DNA of 19,934 bases from Gammaproteobacteria bacterium (GTDB lineage: Bacteria > Pseudomonadota > Gammaproteobacteria > Pseudomonadales > Pseudohongiellaceae), in assembly GCA_003556835.1 (NCBI GenBank), contig PWQG01000138.1, positions 1 to 19,934 on the forward strand. The letters are read 5' to 3'. How positions within the stretch are numbered: position 1 is the stretch's first letter; every line of letters begins with the position of its first letter. The translations under genes and the position numbers were made by a program. This document shows positions 1 to 7,632 of the stretch, piece by piece. The notes below the pieces were generated by a model, which saw nothing but the letters and a program-made list of their open reading frames with translations, had not been told where the DNA came from and made no database searches.

Positions 1-58
1 ACGTGACGGTATGCGCCTGATCGCTGTGGTCATGGGTACCGCTAGCGAAGAAGCCGGC
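1..58 (+). other. Inverted piece of dacA (strand-switch junction)
   Basis: On the plus strand, 2-46 reads RDGMRLIAVVMGTAS. This is the stretch that follows the KTG motif in DacA proteins (E. coli PBP5 has EGQMRLISAVMG there). The rest of dacA is on the minus strand from 58 to 760. The two orientations meet in a run of small palindromes: GGTACC (37-42 region), GCTAGC (41-46) and GCCGGC (53-58). The sequence shows the switch directly. Whether it is a real micro-inversion or a foldback at a contig end cannot be told from this window. Confidence 0.75.
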
Positions 59-760
59 CTGCGAGGTCCATCCGGTCTTGATACCGTCCACGGTGGAGTC
101 TCGGAACAACAGGGTGTTGCGGTTGGGTTGCCGGATGCCGTTATAGGTGAACTCGCGCTCCGCATACATGCTGTAGTGGTCCGGGTGATCAATGATCTTG
201 GCGCGCGACAGGATGGCAAGATCCCGTGCGGACATCAGATTGTAGTTGCCATCCGAGTCCAGGCCACTGGAGTTCATGAATGTGGAGTTGGTCATGCCCA
301 ACGCGCGGGCATGCTGGTTCATCAGGTCCGCAAAAGCTTCCTCACTGCCGGCGATGTGCTCGGCAATCGCCACACTGGCGTCGTTGCCTGACTGGATGAT
401 GATTCCCCGCATCAGATCTTCAACCGACACATAACTGTCGACATCCACGAACATCTTCGATCCCTGTGTACGCCAGGCCCGCTCACTGATGTACACCATG
501 TCATCCATGGCCATGGAACCGTTGTCGATTTCCACCTCCGCGATATAGGCCGTCATGATCTTGGTGAGACTGGCCGGAGGCAGAGGTTCATCCGCGTTGT
601 GTTCCATGATGATATGACCGGTGCGGGCATCCATCAGGATGTAACTGCTACCGGCGATCTGTGGCGCCTGTGGCATGATCGTCTGGGCCATCGCCTGCCC
701 TGCGCCGAGCATGACAGCCAGGCTCAGGATCATGGAAAAAATACTGCGTTGTCTGTTCAT
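1..760 (-). CDS. dacA: D-alanyl-D-alanine carboxypeptidase (PBP5/6 type), 3' end outside window
   Basis: Periplasmic low-molecular-weight penicillin-binding protein that removes the terminal D-Ala from peptidoglycan pentapeptides. The ATG at 760 opens a signal peptide (residues 1-25, probable cleavage after AMA). All three serine-peptidase motifs are visible: SLTK with nucleophile S64 and K67, SGN at 124-126, and KTG at 228-230. The gene follows rlpA by 38 bp, as in the usual rlpA-dacA pair. From the GCCGGC at 53-58 towards the left edge, the minus-strand reading no longer looks like DacA although the frame stays open. The expected continuation is instead read on the plus strand at 2-52 (separate entry). 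Reliable homology therefore covers about 58-760. The C-terminal domain and membrane anchor lie beyond the edge. Family assignment is secure; the state of the gene is not. Confidence 0.9.
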   Translation of the reverse strand, partial: MNRQRSIFSMILSLAVMLGAGQAMAQTIMPQAPQIAGSSYILMDARTGHIIMEHNADEPLPPASLTKIMTAYIAEVEIDNGSMAMDDMVYISERAWRTQGSKMFVDVDSYVSVEDLMRGIIIQSGNDASVAIAEHIAGSEEAFADLMNQHARALGMTNSTFMNSSGLDSDGNYNLMSARDLAILSRAKIIDHPDHYSMYAEREFTYNGIRQPNRNTLLFRDSTVDGIKTGWTSQAGFFASGTHDHSDQAHTVT

Positions 761-798
761 CTTCACCACTGTTACCTGTCTGTTTCAGTCTGTCTGTT

Positions 799-1677
799 CT
801 ATTCCGTCACCACAAGGGGACGCCCGAGATCCGCATCCAGCATGGCTTCCGTGATCCGATCCAGCTCCGCGGAATCGGATATGGGGCCAACACGCACGCG
901 ATAGAAGTTCTGGCCTGCGTTGTCTGTTTCTACAGACCGGATGAATACCGGTCTTGTTGTCATGTCCTGAACCCGCTGCACCTGCCGTTCAGCAGCCTGC
1001 CGTGAACCAAAGGCGCCCACCTGCAGATACTCCCCACCGCCACCGGCTGCCATCTGCTGCCGTGCCTGGGGAATCTCCTGATCCTCCGGACCCGGCACGA
1101 TGGCCTCCAGATGCACCCGGGCCGTACCCTGGTCCGAGAACCCCAGTTTCCAGGCGGCAGCATACGACAGGTCCACAATCCGCTCACTGTGGAACGGACC
1201 CCGGTCGTTCACCCGCACCAGGATACTGCGCTGGTTCTCGAGATTGGTCACGCGCAGATAGCTGGGTATTGGGAGGTAGCGGTGCGCGGCCGAAATCTGA
1301 TACATGTCGAAGATCTCGCCATTCGACGTGTGGTGTCCATGAAACTTTTCACCGTACCAGGACGCCACCCCGGTATCTTCGTAGCCCAGCTCGCTGGCCA
1401 TGACCTCATAGGTACGGCCATTGACCGTATAGGGTGAGAAATTGCCCGCGATGGTACGCGTTTCCGGGACTGGAATCACCTCCCGTATGGCATCCGGATC
1501 CAGGGGCATGGTCGGCGCACGGTCCTGATCGATGGTATACCGCTCTGAATGATCCACCGTAGTGGAAGGATCGGGCGTGGATTCAGGCGTTACTGGTGCC
1601 GGCGTGCGGCTGGCACAGGCGGCAAGCAGCAGGAGAGCCAGCAGCAGGCAAGGCTTGAGACACGAGGTGTTTATCAT
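799..1677 (-). CDS. rlpA: RlpA septal-ring lytic transglycosylase lipoprotein
   Basis: 292-residue outer-membrane lipoprotein. The N-terminus has a hydrophobic stretch and a lipobox LAAC with the acylated Cys at 21. A double-psi beta-barrel follows at about 103-190 (GVASWYGEKFHG, then RVNDRGPF). A C-terminal SPOR domain at about 215-290 binds denuded glycan at division sites. Residues matching the catalytic E/H/D set of Pseudomonas RlpA are present as E121, H132 and D158, so it is probably an active lytic transglycosylase that cleaves glycan lacking stem peptides. Residues 22-100 form a Pro/Thr/Asp-rich linker. The start at 1677 has AGGA just upstream. It lies 87 bp after mrdA, where rodA and mltB would normally be, and is followed by dacA. 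Confidence 0.95.
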   Translation of the reverse strand: MINTSCLKPCLLLALLLLAACASRTPAPVTPESTPDPSTTVDHSERYTIDQDRAPTMPLDPDAIREVIPVPETRTIAGNFSPYTVNGRTYEVMASELGYEDTGVASWYGEKFHGHHTSNGEIFDMYQISAAHRYLPIPSYLRVTNLENQRSILVRVNDRGPFHSERIVDLSYAAAWKLGFSDQGTARVHLEAIVPGPEDQEIPQARQQMAAGGGGEYLQVGAFGSRQAAERQVQRVQDMTTRPVFIRSVETDNAGQNFYRVRVGPISDSAELDRITEAMLDADLGRPLVVTE

Positions 1678-1715
1678 TTTCCTGCTCGACTCCTGTCAGG
1701 CCTGTTATTTTGTCC

Positions 1716-1745
1716 AGTGTACCCCAGTCCCTGCCGATTTGTCAG
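1716..1745 (-). promoter_or_regulatory. Candidate sigma70 promoter for rlpA-dacA
   Basis: In the 87-bp gap between mrdA and rlpA, the minus strand carries CTGACA (1740-1745) and TACACT (1716-1721) separated by 18 bp. The predicted start gives a leader of about 30 nt before the rlpA ATG. Match quality is moderate, and transcription from further upstream is also likely. Confidence 0.35.
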
Positions 1746-1764
1746 CAAGATGGTCCAGCAACCA

Positions 1765-3750
1765 TCACTCCACCGCAGTCAGCAACAGGACTTCCTGCTC
1801 GCGCTCCCGCGCCTCCCGCTCGGCTTCCTCGCGCTCCAGAATTGGTAACATGTAGGCATCCATGACCTCCCGGGCGATCGGACCCGCCACCGAACTGCCA
1901 CCCTGACCATGCTCGACGAACACGGCCACGGCAATGCGTGACTCCGGCGAGGCATCAAAAGCGATGAACATGGCATGGTTCTGGTGCTCTTCAATCACCT
2001 CTTCGCTCCGCAATCTGTTACCGGCAGGGTCGGTGAGAAAGCCCACCACCTGGGCCGTCCCGGACTTGCCGCCCATGTCATAAGCCATGGGCTCAACCGC
2101 TTCGATGAAGGGATAGGCCGTGCCTTCGTGACGCCGCCGCTCCCGATCATAGGGCTTGCTCACGGTGTGGATCATGGCCGAGCGCACATGATCCACCAGC
2201 TCTGGCTCCGGCAGCATCGGCTGGGCAACATCCTCCCCGTCGAAAATGATGTCAGCGAATTCGTTGCCACCATTGCTCTGGATGGCACTGAGCATGCGGG
2301 GGCGCTCCAGCACACCATGATTGGCTATCGCCGCCGTGGCACTGGCCATCTGCAGCGTGGTGGCCTGGAACATACCATTGCCGAAACCTTCCGGTGGGGT
2401 TTCCCCGGGATACCAGGGTTCATTACGATGCTCCCGCTTCCATTGCGGGGACGGCACAATGCCCGGATTCGCTTCCGGCACATCCAGGCTGATATTGCTG
2501 CCAAACCCCCAGGTGAGCAGGAAATCGTGAATCCGGTCGATACCGAGCTCAACCGCCACATGGCTGAAGTAGGTGTTGCAGGATTGATAGATGGCGCGCT
2601 CCAGATCGATCGGACCATGCCCGCTTCGATCCACCCACCAGGTCCAGTCATAATAAGGACGTCTGCGGGCCGGCAAGCGGTAATACCCCGGGTCATCGAT
2701 GACGGTCTCCGGTGTGACAATATCGTGATACAGGCCGGCCAGGCCGATGAAAGGTTTGATGGTCGAGCCCGGTACCCGTGAATTGACAGCCCGGTTGAAC
2801 ATGGGCGAGTGCCGCGAGCTGTTGATGGCGGACAGCTGCTCCCGACTGATGCCGGTGACGAACAGATTGGGATCGTAATCCGGCTTGCTGACCATCGCCA
2901 GGATACCGCCCGTCCCCGGCTCTATGGCAACAATCGCGCCACGGTGATCTCCCAGCGCCGCTTCCGCGGCCAGCTGCAGGTCAATGTCCAGGTGCAGTCG
3001 GACATCCTTTCCCGGCTCCGGGTCGATCCGGTCCAGTACACGCATGACCCGTCCGCGATTGTTCTTCTCCACCGTCTCGAAACCGACCCGACCATGCAGA
3101 TGGGACTCATAGGTCTTTTCCACCCCGGTTTTTCCGATGTGATTGCTGCCCCGGTAATTGCGGACCTGTTCTTCGGTCATGGCCTGCAGTTCCTGCCGGT
3201 TGATTTCCGACACGTATCCCAGGGCATGAGCCGCACTGGCCCCGTAGGGATAATACCGCGCCAGCTGGGCCTCCACGGCGAGCCCTGGCAGACGATGCTG
3301 ATGCACGGCGATTCTGGCAATTTCGTCCTCGTCCAGACTCTGGCGCAAAGGCACCGAACTGAGTGGAATCGCCCGCCGGCGCTGACGCTCCTCGTAGCGC
3401 TCGATATCTTCATCGGTCAGCCCGATTATGGAGCGCAACAGCTCCAGCGACTGTTCAAATTCAGCGGCTTGCTCACGCACCACCGTAAGGTTGAATACAG
3501 GCCGATTATCAGCCAGCAGCCGACCATTGCGGTCATAGATCAGGCCCCGGGTAGGGGGCACGAACTGGGAGTGCAGGCGGTTGCCGTCGGAGCGGGAGGA
3601 ATAATATTCGTGATTGATGAACTGCAGATTGATCATCCAGAGGATGAGAATCCCCATCAGCAGGATGACCAAGGCAGCAGCCACCAGCATCCGCTGCCGG
3701 AAAATCAGGGTTTCACGCTTGTATTCGTCAAGATGGAACTTCTGGGCCAT
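1765..3750 (-). CDS. mrdA: Penicillin-binding protein 2, elongasome transpeptidase
   Basis: Class B PBP that cross-links peptidoglycan during cell elongation, normally as the partner of the glycosyltransferase RodA. The protein is 661 residues from the ATG at 3750. A short cytoplasmic tail and one membrane helix (about 20-42) precede the PBP dimerisation domain (about 65-240). The transpeptidase domain carries GSTIKP with S329/K332, SCN at 390-392 and KSG at 562-564. S329 sits almost exactly where E. coli PBP2 has S330, which supports this start. An in-frame GTG at 3786 would add 12 residues without a clear ribosome site. The last 28 residues form an unusual Glu/Arg-rich tail. rlmH lies upstream, as in many gammaproteobacteria, but rodA does not follow. 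Confidence 0.96.
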   Translation of the reverse strand: MAQKFHLDEYKRETLIFRQRMLVAAALVILLMGILILWMINLQFINHEYYSSRSDGNRLHSQFVPPTRGLIYDRNGRLLADNRPVFNLTVVREQAAEFEQSLELLRSIIGLTDEDIERYEERQRRRAIPLSSVPLRQSLDEDEIARIAVHQHRLPGLAVEAQLARYYPYGASAAHALGYVSEINRQELQAMTEEQVRNYRGSNHIGKTGVEKTYESHLHGRVGFETVEKNNRGRVMRVLDRIDPEPGKDVRLHLDIDLQLAAEAALGDHRGAIVAIEPGTGGILAMVSKPDYDPNLFVTGISREQLSAINSSRHSPMFNRAVNSRVPGSTIKPFIGLAGLYHDIVTPETVIDDPGYYRLPARRRPYYDWTWWVDRSGHGPIDLERAIYQSCNTYFSHVAVELGIDRIHDFLLTWGFGSNISLDVPEANPGIVPSPQWKREHRNEPWYPGETPPEGFGNGMFQATTLQMASATAAIANHGVLERPRMLSAIQSNGGNEFADIIFDGEDVAQPMLPEPELVDHVRSAMIHTVSKPYDRERRRHEGTAYPFIEAVEPMAYDMGGKSGTAQVVGFLTDPAGNRLRSEEVIEEHQNHAMFIAFDASPESRIAVAVFVEHGQGGSSVAGPIAREVMDAYMLPILEREEAEREAREREQEVLLLTAVE

Positions 3751-3799
3751 GTCTGCCGGGTTCTCGGAGCTGCTTGGTGAGACCACTCGTCAGATTGAA

Positions 3800-3827
3800 A
3801 GTGTATCACGCTTTTGCAGTCAACCAA
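3800..3827 (-). promoter_or_regulatory. Candidate internal promoter for mrdA
   Basis: Between rlmH and mrdA the minus strand shows TTGGTT (3822-3827), a 16-bp spacer, and TGATACACT with TACACT at 3800-3805, an extended -10 form. The predicted start near 3793 would leave a leader of about 43 nt for the ATG at 3750 but almost none for the GTG at 3786. This agrees with the chosen mrdA start. The -35 match is weak. Confidence 0.35.
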
Positions 3828-3834
3828 GCATTGC

Positions 3835-4305
3835 TCAGGCCCGGTGATAGGGATGTTGATGCAACAGGCTCCAAACCCGGTAGAACTGTTCGGCAATCAG
3901 CACACGCACCAGGGGATGCGGCAGGGTCAGGGCCGACAGTGACCAGCGTGCATCAGCCCGCTGCAGGCACTCCGGATCCAGGCCGTCCGGCCCCCCCACC
4001 AGCAGCGAGAGGTTCCTTCCTTCCTGCCGTATGCGGTCCACGGAGGCAGCCAGGTCCTCGGTGGACAGGCTCTTGCCCTGCACATCCATGGCCACCAGAT
4101 AATCATCGGAGGGAACCCGCTGTAGCAGGTCCTGCGCTTCACGGCCCATGATCCGGACCATATCGGGATTTTTACCGCGTTTTACCAATGGCACCTCCAG
4201 CACATCGAACTGGAAGTCGGCGGGAAAACGGCGGCGGTATTCCTCCACGCCCCGCTCAACCCAGTCCGGCATCTTTGTGCCGACACTGACCAGCTTAATC
4301 TTCAC
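3835..4305 (-). CDS. rlmH: 23S rRNA pseudouridine-1915 N3-methyltransferase
   Basis: SPOUT-fold methyltransferase that uses S-adenosylmethionine to methylate pseudouridine 1915 in helix 69 of 23S rRNA, acting on assembled 70S ribosomes. The protein is 156 residues, against 155 in E. coli, and is clearly similar along its whole length. The N-terminus is KIKLVSVGTKMPDW, the cofactor-binding loop GGPDGL is at 104-109, the knot segment HPLVRVLIAEQ is at 130-140, and the C-terminus is HPYHRA. The frame is open further upstream, but homology begins at the GTG at 4305, which I take as the start. It overlaps the end of rsfS by 11 bp, so translational coupling is likely. mrdA follows after 84 bp. Confidence 0.96.
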   Translation of the reverse strand: MKIKLVSVGTKMPDWVERGVEEYRRRFPADFQFDVLEVPLVKRGKNPDMVRIMGREAQDLLQRVPSDDYLVAMDVQGKSLSTEDLAASVDRIRQEGRNLSLLVGGPDGLDPECLQRADARWSLSALTLPHPLVRVLIAEQFYRVWSLLHQHPYHRA

Positions 4306-4639
4306 TGACCGGATCCGGCTTGAAATTCCACAGATCCTCGAGGCTGTAGTGAGAACGGGTAGCTGCCAGCATGATGTGAACCAGGACCGAGCCCAGGTCG
4401 ACCAGCACCCATTCGGACTGCTCGCGACCTTCAGTACCCCGAATCGGTTCGCCAGCCTGCTTGACCGCCACGATGACGTCATCCGCCAATGATTTGATGT
4501 GCGTTGACGAGCGGCCGGTGACAATCACCATGTAATCGGTCATCGGAGTAAGCTGTGAAACCTCCAGACTGACCACGTCCTGCCCTTTCTTGTCTTCCAG
4601 TGTACCTGTCACCAGATCGACCAGTTCATTTTTATCCAA
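4295..4639 (-). CDS. rsfS: Ribosomal silencing factor RsfS
   Basis: RsfS/Iojap family protein that binds uL14 on the large subunit and blocks subunit joining when nutrients are short. The core KGQDVVSLEV...MTDYMVIVTGRSSTH and DLGSVLVHIM is characteristic. No ATG start is available. The TTG at 4639 gives 114 residues, begins where the E. coli protein (105 aa) begins, and has AGGAG 11 nt upstream. The TTG at 4675 would give 126 residues and a 4-bp TTGA overlap with nadD, but has no visible Shine-Dalgarno sequence. Either choice makes this a non-ATG gene expressed with nadD and rlmH. The end overlaps rlmH by 11 bp. Confidence 0.92.
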   Translation of the reverse strand: MDKNELVDLVTGTLEDKKGQDVVSLEVSQLTPMTDYMVIVTGRSSTHIKSLADDVIVAVKQAGEPIRGTEGREQSEWVLVDLGSVLVHIMLAATRSHYSLEDLWNFKPDPVSED

Positions 4640-4671
4640 GTCTATGTCAACTCCTGTTGTGCCAATGGATT

Positions 4672-5325
4672 TCAATTACAGTATAGCCCATGCCGGGCAA
4701 TGTACTCCGTTACCGCGGGATCAATCCACTCTCCGGTCGATTGCCCCTCCCGTAGTGCACGGCGCACCTTTGTGGAGGAAATATCCTGCTCGATGTTTTC
4801 CACCACGAGCACACTTCCCGCAGTGCGCTCGAACAGGGCCTGCGCATCCGGCACACTGCGCTGTGTCAGCAGCTTGCGCAAGGCCCTGCCATCGGCATCA
4901 TCCATAGGCGGCGGCCAGGCCACACCCGGACGACTGACAGCACAGAGATGGGCATAGCTGAACAGCTCCTGCCAGCGATGCCAGCGCGGCAGGCTCAGGA
5001 AACTGTCCCAACCGAGCACAAAAACCAGTGCCGCATCCGCAAATTGCTGATGGAAGTCGCGCAGGGTGTCGACCGAGTAGGAAACGCCGGTCCGACGTAA
5101 TTCCCGGTCATCCACAACCAGGTCCGGCTCCGATGCGGCGGCCAGCTCGAGCATGGCCATGCGCTGCTCGCCACTGGCTGCTGCCCCTTCCCGATGATTG
5201 GGGGTCGCGCAGGGGACCAGGTGCAATCGGTCGAGCGACAGCGCGGACACGGCCGCCCGTGCCACCACCAGGTGGCCCCGGTGAACCGGATCAAACATGC
5301 CCCCCATGACCCCGAGCCGCATCAT
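4672..5325 (-). CDS. nadD: Nicotinate-nucleotide adenylyltransferase
   Basis: Cytosolic enzyme of NAD synthesis that joins nicotinate mononucleotide and ATP to give deamido-NAD and pyrophosphate. The 217-residue protein has the nucleotidyltransferase signature GGMFDPVHRGH at 8-18 and the second ATP-binding motif ISSTKVR at 182-188; length is normal for the family. The ATG at 5325 overlaps the proA stop as ATGA, a classic coupling arrangement, and the stop lies at the first possible rsfS start. proA-nadD-rsfS-rlmH is a conserved order in pseudomonads and relatives, so these genes are almost certainly co-transcribed. Confidence 0.96.
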   Translation of the reverse strand: MMRLGVMGGMFDPVHRGHLVVARAAVSALSLDRLHLVPCATPNHREGAAASGEQRMAMLELAAASEPDLVVDDRELRRTGVSYSVDTLRDFHQQFADAALVFVLGWDSFLSLPRWHRWQELFSYAHLCAVSRPGVAWPPPMDDADGRALRKLLTQRSVPDAQALFERTAGSVLVVENIEQDISSTKVRRALREGQSTGEWIDPAVTEYIARHGLYCN

Positions 5326-6584
5326 GTGCGGATATGACCCTCGCCCAGCACCACATACTTCTGTGAGGTCAGGCCTTCGAGCCCCACCGGTCCACGTGCG
5401 TGCAGTTTGTCTGTGGAGATGCCGATTTCCGCACCCAGACCGTACTCGAAACCATCCGCAAAACGGGTCGAGGCATTGACCATGACCGAACTGGCATCCA
5501 CCTCGCGCAGGAAACGCCGCGCCCGGCTGTAGTCCTCGGTGATGATTGCATCGGTATGACCGGATCCATAGCGGTTTATGTGCGCAATCGCCTCATCCGG
5601 CCCCGAAACGATACGGATCGCCAATATCGGCGCCAGATACTCCTCGGCCCAGTCACTTTCCCGGGCCGGGCGTGCATCGGACAGTATGGAACAGGTCCGC
5701 TCACAACCGCGCAACTCAACGTCCTTCTCTTTGAAGAACTTCCCCAGCTCAGGCAGTACTTTTTCCGCCACCGATTCGGCCACCAGCAGGGATTCCATGG
5801 TGTTGCAGGTACCGTAGCGCTGGGTTTTGGCGTTTACGGCCACCCGCACGGCTTGCTGCAGATCAGCATGGTCGTCGATGTAGACATGACAGTTTCCGTC
5901 GAGGTGCTTGATTACCGGCACCCGGGCGTCGCGGCTGATCCGCTCGATCAAGCCCTTGCCGCCGCGCGGTACGATCACATCGACGAATTCCGGCATGCTG
6001 ATCAGACGGCCAACCGCCTCACGGTCCGTGGTCTCGATCACCTGCACCGCAGCCGCCGGCAGTCCTGTTTTCTCCAGACCGGCACTGATGCAGGCCGCAA
6101 TCGCCTGATTCGAATGGATGGCTTCGGAGCCGCCACGCAGGATGGTCGCGTTGCCGGATTTCAGGCAGAGACTGGCCGCCTCGCAGGTCACATTGGGCCG
6201 CGACTCGTAAATGATACCGATGACACCCAGCGGCACTCTCATGCGACCGACCTGGATACCGCTGGGGCGATAGGCCAGGTCGGTGATTTCACCGACCGGA
6301 TCATTCAAGCTGGCCACCTGCTGCAGCCCTTCGATCATCGCGTCGATCCGCTCCGGCGTGAGCTCCAGCCGGTCCAGCATGGCCGGTTCGAGGCCCTTGT
6401 CACGGCCGGCATCCAGATCCTTGCGATTGGCAATCAGCAAGGCATCGCGGGCCGCATCCACGGCTGCTGCGATGGCCAACAGGGCCTGGTTCTTGTGACC
6501 GGCATTCAGCGACGCGATGACCCGGGACGCGGCCCTTGCCCGCTCGCCCACCTGCTGCATGTACACATCAATGTCCTGACTCAT
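5322..6584 (-). CDS. proA: Glutamate-5-semialdehyde dehydrogenase (gamma-glutamyl phosphate reductase)
   Basis: Second step of proline synthesis: NADPH-dependent reduction of gamma-glutamyl phosphate to glutamate-5-semialdehyde. The protein is 420 residues from the ATG at 6584, which has AGGGG 7 nt upstream. An in-frame ATG at 6626 would add 14 atypical residues. Family landmarks are GVIGIIYESRPNVT, the PRGGKGLI segment, LDGNCHVYID, and the catalytic cysteine in YGTCNTMESLL (C260). It heads the overlapping run proA-nadD-rsfS-rlmH and is preceded by a promoter with a perfect TATAAT. Its partner proB is not in the window. Length and motifs are complete, with no sign of decay. Confidence 0.97.
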   Translation of the reverse strand: MSQDIDVYMQQVGERARAASRVIASLNAGHKNQALLAIAAAVDAARDALLIANRKDLDAGRDKGLEPAMLDRLELTPERIDAMIEGLQQVASLNDPVGEITDLAYRPSGIQVGRMRVPLGVIGIIYESRPNVTCEAASLCLKSGNATILRGGSEAIHSNQAIAACISAGLEKTGLPAAAVQVIETTDREAVGRLISMPEFVDVIVPRGGKGLIERISRDARVPVIKHLDGNCHVYIDDHADLQQAVRVAVNAKTQRYGTCNTMESLLVAESVAEKVLPELGKFFKEKDVELRGCERTCSILSDARPARESDWAEEYLAPILAIRIVSGPDEAIAHINRYGSGHTDAIITEDYSRARRFLREVDASSVMVNASTRFADGFEYGLGAEIGISTDKLHARGPVGLEGLTSQKYVVLGEGHIRT

Positions 6585-6641
6585 GTTCTGCCCCTGTCTC
6601 TGCTGACATGCCGGAGCATGCCGCATTAAAAAGTGCCGCGC

Positions 6642-6670
6642 ATTATACTGGCTTATACCCGATTTTGCAG
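6642..6670 (-). promoter_or_regulatory. Candidate sigma70 promoter for the proA operon
   Basis: The minus strand has a consensus -10 TATAAT at 6642-6647, a 17-bp spacer, and CTGCAA at 6665-6670 as a weak -35. The leader to the proA ATG would be about 50 nt. The -35 and most of the spacer lie in the first unit of the 20-bp tandem repeat. Confidence 0.55.
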
Positions 6671-6689
6671 GCTTATATCCGGTTTTGCA
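6650..6689. repeat. Two-unit 20-bp tandem repeat
   Basis: Plus-strand units GGCTTATACCCGATTTTGCA (6650-6669) and GGCTTATATCCGGTTTTGCA (6670-6689) match at 18 of 20 positions and abut exactly. Unit two contains the last codons and stop of the DUF523 gene (read on the minus strand as SLQNRI-stop). Unit one lies just past that stop and supplies the -35 and spacer of the proA promoter. Confidence 0.85.
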
Positions 6690-7632
6690 GGCTCATTTCG
6701 GCTGGATACGGCTGCATGTACCAGGAACGCAGGATGTAGTCATCGGGATTGCGCCGGAAATGGTGATTGAGCAGAGTGATGGGCACAATCAGTGGCACCT
6801 GCCCCTCATGGTAACGCTCGATGGATTCTTTCAACTCGGCCCGGTCATCGGCATCCAGGTCGCGCTTCAGGTAACCCTGTATATGCTGCAAGACGTTCAC
6901 GTGGCTACCCCGCGTGGCGCGCTTTTTCAGCGCAGGCATGAGCTTGCGGATGTACTCGGCAGAAACTTCGTCTATGTTCTCTTTCCGGGCACTGGCCACC
7001 AGTGGCCCGAGTTCGCGATAGGTCCTCTGGCAGTGACTCATGAGAATCAGCTTGTGGCGGGCATGGAAATCCACCAGATCAGCCACATTCAGACCCCCGG
7101 CCCGAAACTTTTTCCAGCGATACATCACGTAGACACGCTGGATGAAATTCTCCCGCAGCACCGGGTCACCGAGCCGCCCTTCCTCTTCGACCGGCATTTC
7201 CGGGAAATTCTCCATCAGGCGACCGGCAAAAACCCCCACCCCGTCGCGGCCCGGCCGCGAACCATCATAGACCTTGACCCGCTCCATGCCGCAACTGGGG
7301 GAGTCCTTTTTCAGGATATAGGCGCACAGATCCCGCTGCCAGGATTTCTGCTGCTCGGCCGAATCAATCAGGGCTTGCGTGTAATCCGTACTGCCCTCGT
7401 CGACATCAACCACGCGAATCTGATCATCGCGCCGCACCAGCCGGATCGGTTTGCGCGGTACACCAAGGCCGATATCCACCTCCGGACAGAACGGGTGGAA
7501 CTCGAAATACTGTCCCAGGGTCCGATTCACATAGGAGTCCAGTTTATGACCCCCGTTGAAGCGCACCTCCTCGCCGATCAGGCAGCTGCTGATGCCGACC
7601 GGAATTTTTCCCACTGCTTTTTCACTGCTCAC
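6673..7632 (-). CDS. DUF523-DUF1722 (YbgA-type) protein, probable Fe-S thiouracil desulfidase-like
   Basis: 319-residue two-domain cytosolic protein. Residues 1-150 are DUF523, the fold of TudS desulfidases, which remove sulfur from thiolated uracil using a [4Fe-4S] cluster held by three cysteines. The three expected cysteines are present: C17 in SSCLIG, C49 in FCPEV and C114 in SPSCG. Residues about 190-310 are DUF1722, as in E. coli YbgA, with no established function. The start is GTG at 7632, with AGGAGG 9 nt upstream, overlapping the GIY-YIG gene by 11 bp. The last codons form part of the tandem repeat. Desulfidase activity is inferred from the domain and cysteines; the true substrate is unknown. 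Confidence 0.88.
   Translation of the reverse strand: MSSEKAVGKIPVGISSCLIGEEVRFNGGHKLDSYVNRTLGQYFEFHPFCPEVDIGLGVPRKPIRLVRRDDQIRVVDVDEGSTDYTQALIDSAEQQKSWQRDLCAYILKKDSPSCGMERVKVYDGSRPGRDGVGVFAGRLMENFPEMPVEEEGRLGDPVLRENFIQRVYVMYRWKKFRAGGLNVADLVDFHARHKLILMSHCQRTYRELGPLVASARKENIDEVSAEYIRKLMPALKKRATRGSHVNVLQHIQGYLKRDLDADDRAELKESIERYHEGQVPLIVPITLLNHHFRRNPDDYILRSWYMQPYPAEMSLQNRI

Noticed and set aside
776..798. Two copies of CTGTCTGTT between rlpA and dacA
   Set aside because: Nine bases, 14 bp apart and low in complexity. No flanking symmetry suggests a site.
1975..3780. Two long plus-strand open frames (268 and 323 codons) opposite mrdA
   Set aside because: They mirror PBP2 codon by codon and have no recognisable domain or ribosome site.
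5400..6629. 409-codon open frame on the plus strand opposite proA
   Set aside because: ProA on the minus strand is full length with all motifs. The plus-strand translation is rich in His, Arg and Gln and shows no domain, as expected of the complement of a GC-rich gene.
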